Positions 36,973-46,756 are shown, numbered from the stretch's first letter. The stretch is 64,000 bases of DNA from Bacteroidota bacterium (GCA_018266435.1 JAFEAL010000004.1:239717-303716), one strand, 5' to 3'. The notes: generated by a model not told the origin, from the sequence alone. A program made the numbers and translations.

Positions 36973-39411
36973 TCAGAAAGGATATCCAATTCCAATGTTG
37001 TAGATCACAGGTTCGTGGTAGGCATAGGGTGCATGGAAACTGGCCAAGGGCAAAACAAAACGGCTGCCCGGGGGGCGAGCCGGGTCCCATGCTTTGATGC
37101 CCACATCAAAACGCAAAATCAAGAATGTAAAATCAAACCGAAGCCCGAAGCCGGTACCTACGGCAAATTGTTGATAGAATCTATCCCACGAAAAATTAGC
37201 CCGGTTATCGTTGGATAGTTGCAACCCCCATACGTTTCCCACATCAACAAATAGTGCGTAGTTTAAAAACCCCACTAATTTTTGGCGCCATTCGGCACTA
37301 CCTTCCAACAACACCTGCCCGGGTTTTTCTAAACTGTAGTTAAAGTACCCGTTGCCGCTGGGATTTGTGTTAAGCATAGGAGGAGCTGAACCGAGCCCTA
37401 GTCTTCGTGGCCGCCAGGCCCGAAGGCTATTGCTTCCTCCGGCAAAAAAATTCTTTTCATAGGGTAGCACTTTATTGGGACTGTACGCAAAACCAAAACC
37501 AGAATTAAATCGATAGGCAAATGCCGTGGTTTTACTGATGGGAATATTTTTTCGGTAATCAAAACTTACGCGAATATACTTGTAAGGTTCCAGTCCCTGA
37601 TCTTGAATAAATTTTGGTGAGTAGAGGTTAAGGAGTGTGCCACCGCTCTCGAGTGTAGTACGGATGAATGTAGAATTTTTTTGAGCCAGGCCGTAGTTTT
37701 CATTCCACGTTAAAGTAAAAATCATGCTGCTTACATAAGAAGGTTTGAATGCGTTGATCAAGTTATTGCCTCTAGCTTGCAGGGCTTGTAGTGTATCTTG
37801 AAAAGGGGTGGTTATTGTAGAATTGATGACGTTGAGTGTGGCCGGACTGAAGGAAAACACCCACCTTTTTTTTAGGTCCCAGGAATAAGTGGCCGCTATT
37901 GTAGTGATTGACCGTTGGTACTCAGGGCGGTCAGTGTACGTGTAACCGGCCAGGATTTTTGTGCGGGGATTGTTGCGCGCATAACGAAACTGTGCCGCAT
38001 TTTGAAATGGAAATAAAAACTGAGGGAAGGTAACGGATACATTGCCTGTGGCTTCAGTACTTCGGTAAAAACCGCTGGCACTCGTTACAGCCGCAACACC
38101 TTCAAAACCAAACCGTCCGTTGATTTCCAGAATCTCTAAACCGCCAAATAAATTTCTGCGCTTAAAATTAGTGCTGATATAAGGGCCCGGAAAACCTTGT
38201 GATACCGTCATTCCCGCTTCGTTGGTCCAGGTGTAGCGGTCACTTGGGCTGGTAAACAGGTTGGCCACAAACCTTCCGCCAACGGTATCATAATTAACAT
38301 TTACAAACTTGAAATTATCAAGGTTGGCCAACTGGCGTTGGGTGTTCATGGTTTCGGTGCGGCTGTACAAACTGTCTTTGGAAATAAAAACCCGTTGTGC
38401 CAGCAGGCGCTGATTAAACTCTACATCGTAGCGGTTGAATGTGATATGACGATAAAACGAAGTTTGGCGGTGAAGATTTTCTTTGCTTTTTACCCCTACA
38501 TCGGGAGTGAAAATAATTGAATCCAGTTTAAATTGCTTGTGGTACCCGCGTTTGGCCGGATTCAATATTTCCATCTGTAATTTTATTTTTCCTTTTACGG
38601 ATGTAGTATCAACGATAAAATCAATAAACTGCTTACTGAAGTCGTAAAAACCATTGTCTTTCAGTACCTGATCTATCCGGTCGCGCTCTTTGCTTAGTTT
38701 GTCTTGATTATATAACTCACCTTTTTTTACAAAGCTCAATAACTGATTGTTGAGTATAATTTTTAAAACTTTTGTATCAGGAATGTTGAAGAAAATTGTA
38801 TCGTATGTATGTGGTCTGCCGGTAATTATTTTGTACTCTACACTTACCCTTCTTTTTTTCAGCAAATGAAAAGTAGGGTTAACAACGGCCTGAAAATATC
38901 CTCTGTTGAATAGGGCATTTTTTATTTTCTCTTTTGTCTTACGCATGGCAGAGGTATCGAACACGGTGAGGGGTTCGCCCCATTGCATGAAAAAATTTCC
39001 ATTGTCTATTTTTTTATTGAGAGCATCTACTTTGTTTTGCTTGCGGTACTGATAGATTGCAATGCGTTTTTGATTTTGTGAAGCCGCAATTTTTGCATCA
39101 TACTTTTTTTCTATCCGGGTCCTTCTTTTGAAAAACTTCTCTTGGCTGAATTTTTTCTTACCCATGTAATACATGGTTACCGGCACACTGATGGCGGTGG
39201 GCTTAATGCGCGTGTTAACCTTTTGCACAAATAATGTTTTCAGGTCTTCGCCCGGTATGCCTTTCGGTAGTTTTACCGTTTGGTGATACAGAATCTTTTG
39301 GTTTTCTTCGAGGTGTTTTGTTCCGATGCACCCACTGAGCAATGCTGCAGCCAGCCAAAAGCCCAGACTGCAGCTCAAAAATTTTAAGTGAGACCGAAAA
39401 ATGTTATCCAA
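36973..39411 (-). CDS. BamA/TamA-family outer membrane protein with lipoprotein-type N terminus
   Basis: About 812 residues: a signal with lipobox LLSGC, POTRA-like periplasmic repeats, then an outer-membrane beta barrel. The barrel has the conserved FFAGGSNSLRAW loop near the C-terminal third and ends in the aromatic YPF expected of an outer-membrane protein. These proteins insert or translocate outer-membrane components. The only reasonable start is a TTG at 39411, which leaves a proper N-region before the signal; longer frames up to 39585 run through the divergent methyltransferase gene. This start overlaps that gene's ATG (39401) by 11 bases. Exact start uncertain, family secure. Confidence 0.82.
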   Translation of the reverse strand: MDNIFRSHLKFLSCSLGFWLAAALLSGCIGTKHLEENQKILYHQTVKLPKGIPGEDLKTLFVQKVNTRIKPTAISVPVTMYYMGKKKFSQEKFFKRRTRIEKKYDAKIAASQNQKRIAIYQYRKQNKVDALNKKIDNGNFFMQWGEPLTVFDTSAMRKTKEKIKNALFNRGYFQAVVNPTFHLLKKRRVSVEYKIITGRPHTYDTIFFNIPDTKVLKIILNNQLLSFVKKGELYNQDKLSKERDRIDQVLKDNGFYDFSKQFIDFIVDTTSVKGKIKLQMEILNPAKRGYHKQFKLDSIIFTPDVGVKSKENLHRQTSFYRHITFNRYDVEFNQRLLAQRVFISKDSLYSRTETMNTQRQLANLDNFKFVNVNYDTVGGRFVANLFTSPSDRYTWTNEAGMTVSQGFPGPYISTNFKRRNLFGGLEILEINGRFGFEGVAAVTSASGFYRSTEATGNVSVTFPQFLFPFQNAAQFRYARNNPRTKILAGYTYTDRPEYQRSITTIAATYSWDLKKRWVFSFSPATLNVINSTITTPFQDTLQALQARGNNLINAFKPSYVSSMIFTLTWNENYGLAQKNSTFIRTTLESGGTLLNLYSPKFIQDQGLEPYKYIRVSFDYRKNIPISKTTAFAYRFNSGFGFAYSPNKVLPYEKNFFAGGSNSLRAWRPRRLGLGSAPPMLNTNPSGNGYFNYSLEKPGQVLLEGSAEWRQKLVGFLNYALFVDVGNVWGLQLSNDNRANFSWDRFYQQFAVGTGFGLRFDFTFLILRFDVGIKAWDPARPPGSRFVLPLASFHAPYAYHEPVIYNIGIGYPF

Positions 39412-40141
39412 AGCTAAAATCAAGTTTGCCAAATCTCTGCAAGTAAAGAAATACCGAAAAGAGGCGCAAAGTTTTGTGGTAGAAGGAGAAAAAAGTATTG
39501 TTGAATTATTAACCTCTGATTTTGAGGTAGTGTGGCTGGCTGGCTCGACTGAGTTTTTGGATCGCCACGAACATCTCGTTTCCAAAAAAACAGAATTAAT
39601 TGAAACAAACGAAAAAGAACTGGCTCAACTGGGTTCATTTCAGACCAACGGTACCGCCATTGCCGTGGTAAAAATGAAGCCTAACCTTGCACCTGTACGC
39701 TCTGATGAATTTTGTCTGGCACTCGATGACTTAAAAGATCCGGGAAATGTGGGGACGATTATCCGCACAGCCGATTGGTATGGAATAAAAAGTATTATTG
39801 CTTCAGAAGAAACAGCCGATTTTTATAATTCCAAAACGATTAGCGCTACCATGGGGTCGTTTTGCCGGGTACAGGTTTATTATACAGACCTTTCCAGTTA
39901 CTTAAAACAAAAAAGGCAGCCCGTCTATGGTGCGTTTATGGAAGGGGAAGATGTACACCAGGCTCATTTTGAAACAAACGGCATACTTGTGATTGGTAGT
40001 GAATCACATGGCATCTCGGAAAAACTTTCCCCTTTCATTGACCATCGCATCACCATTTCCAGAATTGGTCGTGCAGAATCGCTCAATGCAGCCATGGCAA
40101 CCGGAATAATTTTAGATAACGTATTTCGCTCAAAAAAATGA
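39401..40141 (+). CDS. TrmH/SpoU-family RNA 2'-O-methyltransferase
   Basis: A 246-residue SPOUT-class enzyme that methylates a ribose 2'-OH in rRNA or tRNA. An N-terminal substrate-binding region has QSFVVEGEKSIVELL at 23-37. The three SPOUT motifs follow: LDDLKDPGNVGTIIRTAD at 108-125 (Asn116, Arg122), LVIGSESHGIS at 196-206, and ITISRIGRAESLNAAMA at 217-233, which forms the trefoil knot and SAM site. The target nucleotide is unknown. The ATG at 39401 fits the family N terminus. Its 5' end overlaps the BamA-like gene and its 3' end overlaps the transporter gene by 12 bases. Confidence 0.9.
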   Translation: MLSKAKIKFAKSLQVKKYRKEAQSFVVEGEKSIVELLTSDFEVVWLAGSTEFLDRHEHLVSKKTELIETNEKELAQLGSFQTNGTAIAVVKMKPNLAPVRSDEFCLALDDLKDPGNVGTIIRTADWYGIKSIIASEETADFYNSKTISATMGSFCRVQVYYTDLSSYLKQKRQPVYGAFMEGEDVHQAHFETNGILVIGSESHGISEKLSPFIDHRITISRIGRAESLNAAMATGIILDNVFRSKK

Positions 40142-40903
40142 GCCGCTTTGTTGAGATGATTCTTCTGAAAGCTTTTCTGCTTCGGCTTTGCCCAGGTATC
40201 CGTCAATAATATAATGGCCTCCATAAATGAGTGGAGTGAGTACAATAGCCACCACAAATTTATAGAGGTAGTTAGTGATACCGATGGCTGTAATTTGCGA
40301 AACGCTGAATGTGCCATAAAAGGCGAGGTACAATACCACAAAGCTATCGATGAACTGAGAAACAAGCGTGGAGCCGGTGGCCCGTAGCCAGAGCATTTTA
40401 CTACCGGTTATTTTTTTTAGCTTTTGAAAAACATATACATCCACCAACTGCCCAAGTAAAAATGCCGCCAAGGAGGCCACAATGATTCGCTGACCTTGTC
40501 CTAAAATTTTATTGAAGGCAAAATTCATATCAAAAAAATTACCCGCTGAGTCTTTGTTGTTGGCATCGAGCCACCATTGCGCGGCAGGTAGACTCATGGC
40601 CATATAGATCACCAAAAATGAATAGGCAATGAAAAATGCAGCCAGGTAACTGATACGCTTTACGCCAGGCTTACCAAAATATTCATTGATTAAATCAGAG
40701 GTGATGAAAACCACTGGCCATATTACAGCACCAGCGGTCAGGTTGAAGTCCATGACGAACCCCATGATGTTAATATTGGCCGGATCAAGACCAATGGTTT
40801 TTTCTCCGGAAAATATTTTAATCCCGATTAACTCGGCTATGATAGCATTGGTCAGGAAAATCCCGGCCAGGATTACAAATAATTTATTTTTCTTTTGTTC
40901 CAT
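40130..40903 (-). CDS. Queuosine precursor transporter (YhhQ/VUT family)
   Basis: A 257-residue inner-membrane protein with about six or seven hydrophobic segments. The family-typical stretches are VVFITSDLINEYFGK near 84-98, the GQ-containing IIVASLAAFLLGQLVDV near 151-167, and SQFIDSFVVLYLAFYG near 192-207. E. coli YhhQ imports the 7-deazaguanine precursors preQ0/preQ1 for tRNA queuosine. Its ATG overlaps the last base of the RNase Z stop, so the two are co-translated; both work around tRNA. The tail overlaps the TrmH gene by 12 bases. Confidence 0.88.
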   Translation of the reverse strand: MEQKKNKLFVILAGIFLTNAIIAELIGIKIFSGEKTIGLDPANINIMGFVMDFNLTAGAVIWPVVFITSDLINEYFGKPGVKRISYLAAFFIAYSFLVIYMAMSLPAAQWWLDANNKDSAGNFFDMNFAFNKILGQGQRIIVASLAAFLLGQLVDVYVFQKLKKITGSKMLWLRATGSTLVSQFIDSFVVLYLAFYGTFSVSQITAIGITNYLYKFVVAIVLTPLIYGGHYIIDGYLGKAEAEKLSEESSQQSGSFF

Positions 40904-41817
40904 CAGGAGTTCATGATAAAAGTAGTACCCTCGGTGGCTAATTCGGTTTTGGCAAAAATAGCCTGGGCTTCATTGAGCAGTAAAGTGAGGTCTTTGTATC
41001 GTGCTGAAAAATGGCCGATCACTAATTTTTTAACCTGGGCTAATTGCGCGATTTGTGCGGCCTGATGTGCCGTACTGTGTTTGGTTTCTTGTGCTTTGGT
41101 TAGATCGGTGTGCAAAAAGGTGGCTTCATGATACAGCAAATCCGCATGAGCCAGTTGGTCGATCATCGATTCGTTGTAAGCAGTGTCAGAACAATAAGCA
41201 TACGTAAGCGAAGGCTTGGGCGGAAGCGTGTAGTCTTCGCATTTGTAGAGCAGGTTTCCTGAGTTGTCATAAACATCTTCTCCTTTTTTTAACAAGGCGA
41301 TGTGCTGGATTTTGAGCCCATCAATTTTTGTTTTATCGATTCGCCTGGGTTTTGTTTTTTCTCTGAACAAAAAACCGGCACATTCTAACTTATGCTTCAG
41401 TGGAATAGTTTCAACCGTGATGGCCTCATCGCTCAGCAGTAATTCAATTTCTTTAGGATTGAACAGATGAAAAACGATTTTATAATTCAGTACCGATTTA
41501 GAGCACTTCAGGTGCAGCGTGATGATTTCATCCAATCCGGGCGGGCCATACAAATGCAAGTCTTCGGCACGTTTGTGCAAGTGCATGGAAAAAAGCAGCG
41601 GCATCAGTCCCAGGTAATGGTCGCCATGCAGGTGGCTGATGAAAATATGATCAATTTTTTGCACCGACAGTTGATATTTGGCCAACTGCATTTGAGCCCC
41701 TTCGCCACAGTCAATCAGGCAATGCCGGTTTTGTATCACCATATGCTGAGCAGTAGGAAACCGACCAATGGCGGGAAGGGCACCGCTTGAACCAAGAATA
41801 GTAAGACTAAACGACAA
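40903..41817 (-). CDS. rnz: Ribonuclease Z
   Basis: Endonuclease that cuts tRNA precursors at the 3' end; metallo-beta-lactamase fold, two zinc ions. The 304 residues match the short bacterial form. The zinc motif HLHGDH is at 62-67 (His62, His64, Asp66, His67), with further ligands in YHEATF and KLVIGHFSARY (His in GHFS). The N-terminal LTILGSSGALP at 5-15 is typical. It is followed directly by the queuosine precursor transporter with overlapping stop and start codons. A STAS gene lies 26 bases upstream. Confidence 0.93.
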   Translation of the reverse strand: MSFSLTILGSSGALPAIGRFPTAQHMVIQNRHCLIDCGEGAQMQLAKYQLSVQKIDHIFISHLHGDHYLGLMPLLFSMHLHKRAEDLHLYGPPGLDEIITLHLKCSKSVLNYKIVFHLFNPKEIELLLSDEAITVETIPLKHKLECAGFLFREKTKPRRIDKTKIDGLKIQHIALLKKGEDVYDNSGNLLYKCEDYTLPPKPSLTYAYCSDTAYNESMIDQLAHADLLYHEATFLHTDLTKAQETKHSTAHQAAQIAQLAQVKKLVIGHFSARYKDLTLLLNEAQAIFAKTELATEGTTFIMNS

Positions 41818-41843
41818 AAATTTTAGAGTCTATTGAAAGAAGG

Positions 41844-42215
41844 TTATTCCTTCTTCATGTCTTTTTCAATTTCATGCATAAATACAGCATCCACACTTTC
41901 TTCAACAGTTGGCAGAATTGTCAGCACGCTGTCAAGTTGTGAAATTTTAATCAGCTTCATGGTATGATCTGAGAGGCTGGCCAGCACAAGAATACCTTCT
42001 TCTTCCTGTAAAATACGGTTGCCCACCAGCAAGGCACTCAAACCTGATGAATCGGTGTACTTCACTTCGCTAAGATCAAGAATAATATTCCGCACCCCTT
42101 CGGCATGCAGGGTAACCATTTCTGACTTTAACTGCGGGGCAACATGAGAATCGAGTTTTTCTTCGTGCAAGCGAATGAGTGTGTATTTTTCCTGTTTGTC
42201 GATGGTGTATTTCAT
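41844..42215 (-). CDS. STAS-domain protein (anti-sigma factor antagonist-like)
   Basis: A 123-residue single-domain protein of the SpoIIAA type. The phosphorylation-site region reads DLSEVKYTDSSGLSALL (47-63), with Ser56/Ser57 the candidate switch residue. Such proteins bind an anti-sigma factor or kinase and release it when phosphorylated. No partner kinase (SpoIIAB/RsbW) is beside it. I use the ATG at 42215; a TTG two codons upstream (42221) is less likely. It lies between RNase Z and PurC genes, so it may be in one long transcript. Confidence 0.82.
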   Translation of the reverse strand: MKYTIDKQEKYTLIRLHEEKLDSHVAPQLKSEMVTLHAEGVRNIILDLSEVKYTDSSGLSALLVGNRILQEEEGILVLASLSDHTMKLIKISQLDSVLTILPTVEESVDAVFMHEIEKDMKKE

Positions 42216-42277
42216 GGGCAAGTATTACGATTTTTCGAAGTGCGATTAGTCTTAATAGGTTTACGTTATTTTGCGTG

Positions 42278-43213
42278 CTAAGTTAGTGATTTAACGATAC
42301 TTTGCTCAATTCGTTTCTCTAAGGTTAAATAATCTACTGGGGGCAATTTTTCTCCGGTCATCTGCTCATATAACTCCTGGTACCGCTGAGAGATACCGGC
42401 CACAATTTCATCCGTCATCTCAGGTACCCGCTGGCCGTCTTTGCCCTGAAATCCGTTTTCAATTAACCACTGGCGCACAAATTCTTTCGACAACTGCTTT
42501 TGAGGGTTGCCCTCAGATTGCCGTTGTTCATATCCTTCGCGATAAAAATACCGTGACGAGTCAGGGGTGTGAACTTCATCAATTAAATAAATTTTTCCCT
42601 GATGTTTTCCGAATTCGTACTTGGTGTCAACTAAAATCAATCCACGGTTAGCGGCTAGTTCTGTTCCTTTTTGGTAAAGTTTGAGGGTGTAGTTTTCCAG
42701 TACCTCGTAGTCAGAGTGTGATACAATTTTTTGCGAAATGATTTCTTCTTTAGAAATATCCTGATCGTGGCCCTCACTGGCTTTGGTGGTGGGTGTGATA
42801 ATCGGGTGGGGTAAAGGGTCATTTTCTTTCAACCCTTCAGGGAGGGCAACCCCACAAAGTTTTCGTTTTCCTGATTTGTATTCGCGTGCGGCATGGCCTG
42901 CCAAATATCCACGTACGACCATCTCTACGCGAAAAGGCTCGCATCTGAATCCTACGGTTACATTCGGGTCAGGTGTAGCAAGCACCCAATTGGGCACAAT
43001 ATTTTTTGTGGCGTTGAGATTGATGGAGGCGATTTGATTGAGCACCCGCCCCTTATCAGGAATAGCACGAGGAAGCACTACGTCAAATGCAGAGATGCGG
43101 TCGGTGGCTACCATCGCCATCTTTTCTCCGAAGTAATACACATCACGAACTTTGCCGCGATAAAAACCGGTCTGTCCCTTGAATTGAAAATGCGTTTCCT
43201 TGATTCCTTGCAT
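42278..43213 (-). CDS. purC: Phosphoribosylaminoimidazole-succinocarboxamide synthase (SAICAR synthetase)
   Basis: Purine biosynthesis step joining CAIR and aspartate using ATP; cytosolic. The 311 residues fit the longer PurC form. The ATP-binding N terminus has [12 protein letters not shown] at 18-29 and [20 protein letters not shown] at 36-55. [13 protein letters not shown] near 153-165 and LVDTKYEFG near 197-205 (ligand-binding acidic residues) complete the signature. No other purine genes are adjacent. Confidence 0.95.
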   Translation of the reverse strand: MQGIKETHFQFKGQTGFYRGKVRDVYYFGEKMAMVATDRISAFDVVLPRAIPDKGRVLNQIASINLNATKNIVPNWVLATPDPNVTVGFRCEPFRVEMVVRGYLAGHAAREYKSGKRKLCGVALPEGLKENDPLPHPIITPTTKASEGHDQDISKEEIISQKIVSHSDYEVLENYTLKLYQKGTELAANRGLILVDTKYEFGKHQGKIYLIDEVHTPDSSRYFYREGYEQRQSEGNPQKQLSKEFVRQWLIENGFQGKDGQRVPEMTDEIVAGISQRYQELYEQMTGEKLPPVDYLTLEKRIEQSIVKSLT

Positions 43214-43309
43214 AGAACTGCAAGTAATGAAACTATCAGGGATTTTGGAAATAATTTACCCTTGCTGACTTACGATGATTACTTCTTTTAGAGGAAGTGA
43301 AATTGTTTC

Positions 43310-44626
43310 TCACTTTTTAGGTTCAATCAAAATACCTGCCCTGAAGTTTTCGGTTTTGATCATTTTTCCGGCTTCGTCAAACTCTTTCCATTCTTTGTGC
43401 TTGCGGTTGGCCACGTATTCACCTTGTTCTTTGATTTTGCCGTTGGGCCAATAGCTGGTGTACATACCGTGCATGCGGCTGCCCACGTACTCACATTCAC
43501 TCAGCAGTTTTCCGTCTTCATAATAATTTTTCACCGGACCGGTAATGAGGTTGAACTTCCAGGTTTCTTCTACTTTTTTAGCCCCGCTGGCATAGTACTG
43601 TGTGCGGATTCCGCTCAGGTCGCCTTCTTTATAATTTTCTTTGAGTGTTAGAGTTTTGCCATCAGAGGCATAGAAGTACCAGGGGCCGTGCGGCTTGCCT
43701 CGTCTGAAATTTTTCTCCACTATTTTATTACCTGTACTGTCGTACTCGTTTACTTCACTGTCTATCCCGTTTAGTGCAACCTGCTCACGTACTCTTACCT
43801 TGCCATTGTGAAAGTAGTCGAGGTTAGTTCCCACCTTTGAGCCGAGGTTAAAATTATATTCATGCCTGGTTTTTCCATCGGCAAAATACCCTGCGTTGGT
43901 GCCGTGCAGTTTACCAAATTTGAAATGCCCCTTCAGCAGTAAGCGGCCGTTGGGGTCATAGTTGATAAACTCGCCCACGGTTTCGCCATCTTTAATGGTG
44001 TAGATCAACTCCAGTTGTGCGTTAGGGTAAAATGATTTTAAATAGCCGCTAATATAACCGTCTTTGTAGTTGGCCTCGGTTTCGAGCACACCCGTTTCGT
44101 AATATGTCTTGGTTACCCCGTTAGGCTTTTCATTTTTATAGCTGATTTCTTTTTTAATCGTGCCTGAGGGGTAGTATTCTTTCACCAAACCATCGGGCTT
44201 ACCTTTTACAAACAGGCCTTCTTGCTTGATTATTCCTGAAGGGAAATACGACTTTACGCTGTCAACTAATTTATTGTTTTGGTAGAAAGCTGTTTGTATC
44301 GGTATGCCCTTTTCGTTATACACCTGAACGGTTCCGTGGCGAAGGCCATTTTCATAATTTATTTTTCGAAGCAGTGTGCCTTGCTCGTTGTATTCGTAAA
44401 ACGTGCCCGATCTTACGCCATTGACAAATGTTCCTTCAATAGCTACTTTTCCATTTACAAAATACTTGCGGTATTTGCCGTTCATTTCATTGTTGGCAGA
44501 AATGAAGTACTCTTCCTGTACACGCGAGTGAGTGGATGGATCGTAAAAGGTCTTTACTTCTTTTTGGGAAAAGACTTTTAAAAAAAGAATGAAAAGAAAA
44601 AGTGTTAAAAATTTTTCTTTGCGCAT
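43310..44626 (-). CDS. Exported MORN/YwqK-type repeat protein
   Basis: A 438-residue protein with a short N-terminal signal (hydrophobic 8-19, likely cut near FSQ). The rest is a long run of about 23-residue repeats of the type YYPSGTIKKEISYKNEKPNG, at least a dozen, each with a conserved aromatic pair, Gly and a Gly-x-x-x-G turn. They match the YwqK antitoxin/MORN-repeat fold. Such repeats usually act as scaffolds or ligand binders. In Bacillus YwqK neutralises YwqJ, but no toxin gene is next to this one. Exact role unknown. Confidence 0.8.
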   Translation of the reverse strand: MRKEKFLTLFLFILFLKVFSQKEVKTFYDPSTHSRVQEEYFISANNEMNGKYRKYFVNGKVAIEGTFVNGVRSGTFYEYNEQGTLLRKINYENGLRHGTVQVYNEKGIPIQTAFYQNNKLVDSVKSYFPSGIIKQEGLFVKGKPDGLVKEYYPSGTIKKEISYKNEKPNGVTKTYYETGVLETEANYKDGYISGYLKSFYPNAQLELIYTIKDGETVGEFINYDPNGRLLLKGHFKFGKLHGTNAGYFADGKTRHEYNFNLGSKVGTNLDYFHNGKVRVREQVALNGIDSEVNEYDSTGNKIVEKNFRRGKPHGPWYFYASDGKTLTLKENYKEGDLSGIRTQYYASGAKKVEETWKFNLITGPVKNYYEDGKLLSECEYVGSRMHGMYTSYWPNGKIKEQGEYVANRKHKEWKEFDEAGKMIKTENFRAGILIEPKK

Positions 44627-44662
44627 GCGAACGTGATAACGCTGAAATTAAAAATTAATTGC

Positions 44663-45841
44663 TTACATCCGTTCAAGTACCACTGCCGAAGCGCCACCTC
44701 CACCGTTGCAAATTCCGGCTACGCCTATGGAGGCATTGTTTTGTTTCAACACATTTGCCAGTGTGATAGTGATGCGCGCACCAGATGCACCGAGCGGGTG
44801 ACCAATTGCCACAGCACCCCCATTAACATTCACTTTTTCCGGATTGAGACCAAGCTTGATGTTATTGGCAATGGCCACAGCACTGAATGCTTCGTTGATT
44901 TCGTAATAGCCTACTTCTTTGGCATCTACTCCGGCCATTTTCATAGCCTTGGGTATGGCCAGCGAGGGAGTGGTGGTAAACCACATTGGGTCTTGTGCCG
45001 CATCGGCAAAACCACGAATTTTTACTAATGGAGCAAGACCTAACTCTTTTGCTTTGGCAGCGCTCATTAGTACAACTGCGGCAGCCCCATCGTTGATGGT
45101 GGATGCATTGGCGGCTGTTACGGTTCCTTCTTTTGTAAACACTGGTTTCAGGCCGGGTATTTTTTCGAAGTTTACATTTTTATATTCTTCGTCTTCACTA
45201 AACAGGGTAACGTCTCCCTTTTTTCCGACAATCTCAACGGGCGTCACTTCATCGTTAAATTTTCCGGCAGCCCAGGCAGCAGCTGCCCGCTTGTAAGAAT
45301 TGATAGCGTAGTTGTCCTGATCCTGGCGGCTGATATTCATTTCTTTAGCGGTGTTGTCGGCACAAACACCCATTGCACAATGGTTATACACATCGGTTAA
45401 TCCGTCAAAGGTCAGGCCGTCTACCAGTTGACCATCGCCATATTTGTATCCGTAGCGAGCTTTCAATAAGTAATACGGAATATTGCTCATGTTTTCCATG
45501 CCGCCTGCTACCACTACATCGTTTTGCCCGAGCATGATGGATTGGGCGCTGAGCATGATGGATTTCATTCCGGATGCGCAAACTTTGTTAACCAGCGTAC
45601 ACGGTATATTGTACCCTAAACCTGCACCCACGGCTACTTGCGTAGCGGGTGCCTGACCGAGCCCTGCTGAAATAACATTACCAAAGAAAAGTTCCTGCAC
45701 TTGGTTGGCGGGCAGATTAATTTTAGCAAGTGCTGCCTTTACGGCAGTGCTGCCGAGTTTTACAGCAGATACGTTGGCGAGTGTTCCACCGAAGCTTCCG
45801 ATGGGAGTGCGCACGGCTGAAACAATAACTACTTCTTTCAT
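44663..45841 (-). CDS. Acetyl-CoA C-acetyltransferase (thiolase)
   Basis: Condenses two acetyl-CoA to acetoacetyl-CoA, or runs in reverse in fatty acid or acetoacetate breakdown; cytosolic tetramer. The 392 residues match the family, and the catalytic residues sit at the classic positions: Cys88 (in VNKVCASGMKS), His348 (in AIGHPLGASG) and Cys378 (in CNGGGGASA), with NEAF near 316-319. Fumarylacetoacetase elsewhere in the window yields acetoacetate, which a thiolase like this helps use (inference). It is 48 bases downstream of the BatB/TPR pair on the same strand. Confidence 0.93.
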   Translation of the reverse strand: MKEVVIVSAVRTPIGSFGGTLANVSAVKLGSTAVKAALAKINLPANQVQELFFGNVISAGLGQAPATQVAVGAGLGYNIPCTLVNKVCASGMKSIMLSAQSIMLGQNDVVVAGGMENMSNIPYYLLKARYGYKYGDGQLVDGLTFDGLTDVYNHCAMGVCADNTAKEMNISRQDQDNYAINSYKRAAAAWAAGKFNDEVTPVEIVGKKGDVTLFSEDEEYKNVNFEKIPGLKPVFTKEGTVTAANASTINDGAAAVVLMSAAKAKELGLAPLVKIRGFADAAQDPMWFTTTPSLAIPKAMKMAGVDAKEVGYYEINEAFSAVAIANNIKLGLNPEKVNVNGGAVAIGHPLGASGARITITLANVLKQNNASIGVAGICNGGGGASAVVLERM

Positions 45842-45889
45842 GGGATTATAGTTTATAGATTTCGAATTTCAAGTTACACATTACAGAAT

Positions 45890-46756
45890 TTACCAATCCG
45901 GTTTTCCTTTTTCTTTTGGTTTGGAGGCCTTGCGTTTGTTTTGTTGAAGGTACTGTACTTCCTGATTTTTCATGGCTTCCAAAATCATCTTGGCCTTTTC
46001 TTCACTGATCTTCATATCCTTCAGTTTATCCTGTAAGGAGGGATCGGGTTTTTTCTGATCTTCTTTTTGTTCTTTTTTATCCTGCTGTTGTTCTTTTTGT
46101 TGCTTTTCTTTTTGCTCTTTCTCTTTCTGTTCTTTCTCTTTTTGTTCTTTGTTTTGCTGATCTTTCTTCTGTTGGTCTTGTTTTTCTTTTGGTTGGGTCT
46201 CTTTCTTGTCTTGTTTGTCCTTTTGGTCTTTTGAGTCTTTTTTCTGTTGGTCTTTCTGATCTTTGTTTTGATCTTTCTTCTGATCATCTTTCTTGTCTTG
46301 GTTCTGATCTTTCTGTTGTTGTTTTTTTTGCTCTTCCAGCTTTTTCTTTACCATTTCATAATCGTACCGGGCTTGCTCATTGGCCGGCTCGGCTTTCATA
46401 GCTTGTTTGAAATAATTCAATGCTTCTTCGTACTTGCCTTGCCGGTTGGCAATAATACCCATTTGCTGATTGGCCAGTGATTTTATTTTTTGGTCATGAC
46501 TGGCCAGTAATGGCTGGTATGAATTGTAAGCGTTGGTGGTGTCGTTGGTAGTGAAAAAAGCATGGCCGAGGTTCAGGCCGATTTCTTCTTCTTTAACTCC
46601 CAGCGAATCGCGCAGTATCTTGTATTTCTCAATAGCCGTTTTCATGTCGCCCGACAAATACGCTTTCTTTGCCTGTGATTTAAGCGAATTGATTTTACTG
46701 ATCCTGGCCGGATCAATTTTAAAAAGAAGGACTAATAAAATTATTATCACCCTCAT
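45890..46756 (-). CDS. TPR protein with long Lys/Gln/Asp/Glu-rich tract (BatC-like)
   Basis: A 288-residue protein. It has a short hydrophobic N terminus (1-12), then TPR-like helices at about 22-140 (clear repeat around QGKYEEALNYFKQAMKAEPAN at 106-126). A tract of about 100 residues made almost only of Lys, Gln, Asp and Glu (about 137-237) follows, and a short helical C terminus (LKDMKISEEKAKMILEAM near 245-262) ends it. Its ATG overlaps the stop of the VWA gene by four bases. In the Bacteroides Bat (aerotolerance) operon BatB is followed by a TPR BatC, which is the basis of my naming. The tract is predicted disordered or a charged single helix. Confidence 0.75.
   Translation of the reverse strand: MRVIIILLVLLFKIDPARISKINSLKSQAKKAYLSGDMKTAIEKYKILRDSLGVKEEEIGLNLGHAFFTTNDTTNAYNSYQPLLASHDQKIKSLANQQMGIIANRQGKYEEALNYFKQAMKAEPANEQARYDYEMVKKKLEEQKKQQQKDQNQDKKDDQKKDQNKDQKDQQKKDSKDQKDKQDKKETQPKEKQDQQKKDQQNKEQKEKEQKEKEQKEKQQKEQQQDKKEQKEDQKKPDPSLQDKLKDMKISEEKAKMILEAMKNQEVQYLQQNKRKASKPKEKGKPDW

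Noticed and set aside
43295..43315. Stem AAGTGA/TCACTT followed by T residues at the end of the MORN-repeat gene
   Set aside because: The T run is on the plus strand, where no gene ends; for the minus-strand gene the stem is not followed by T residues.
46021..46287. An 88-codon minus-strand frame of mostly Lys, Arg and Asn
   Set aside because: It is another frame of the purine-rich low-complexity tract of the BatC-like gene, not an independent basic protein.
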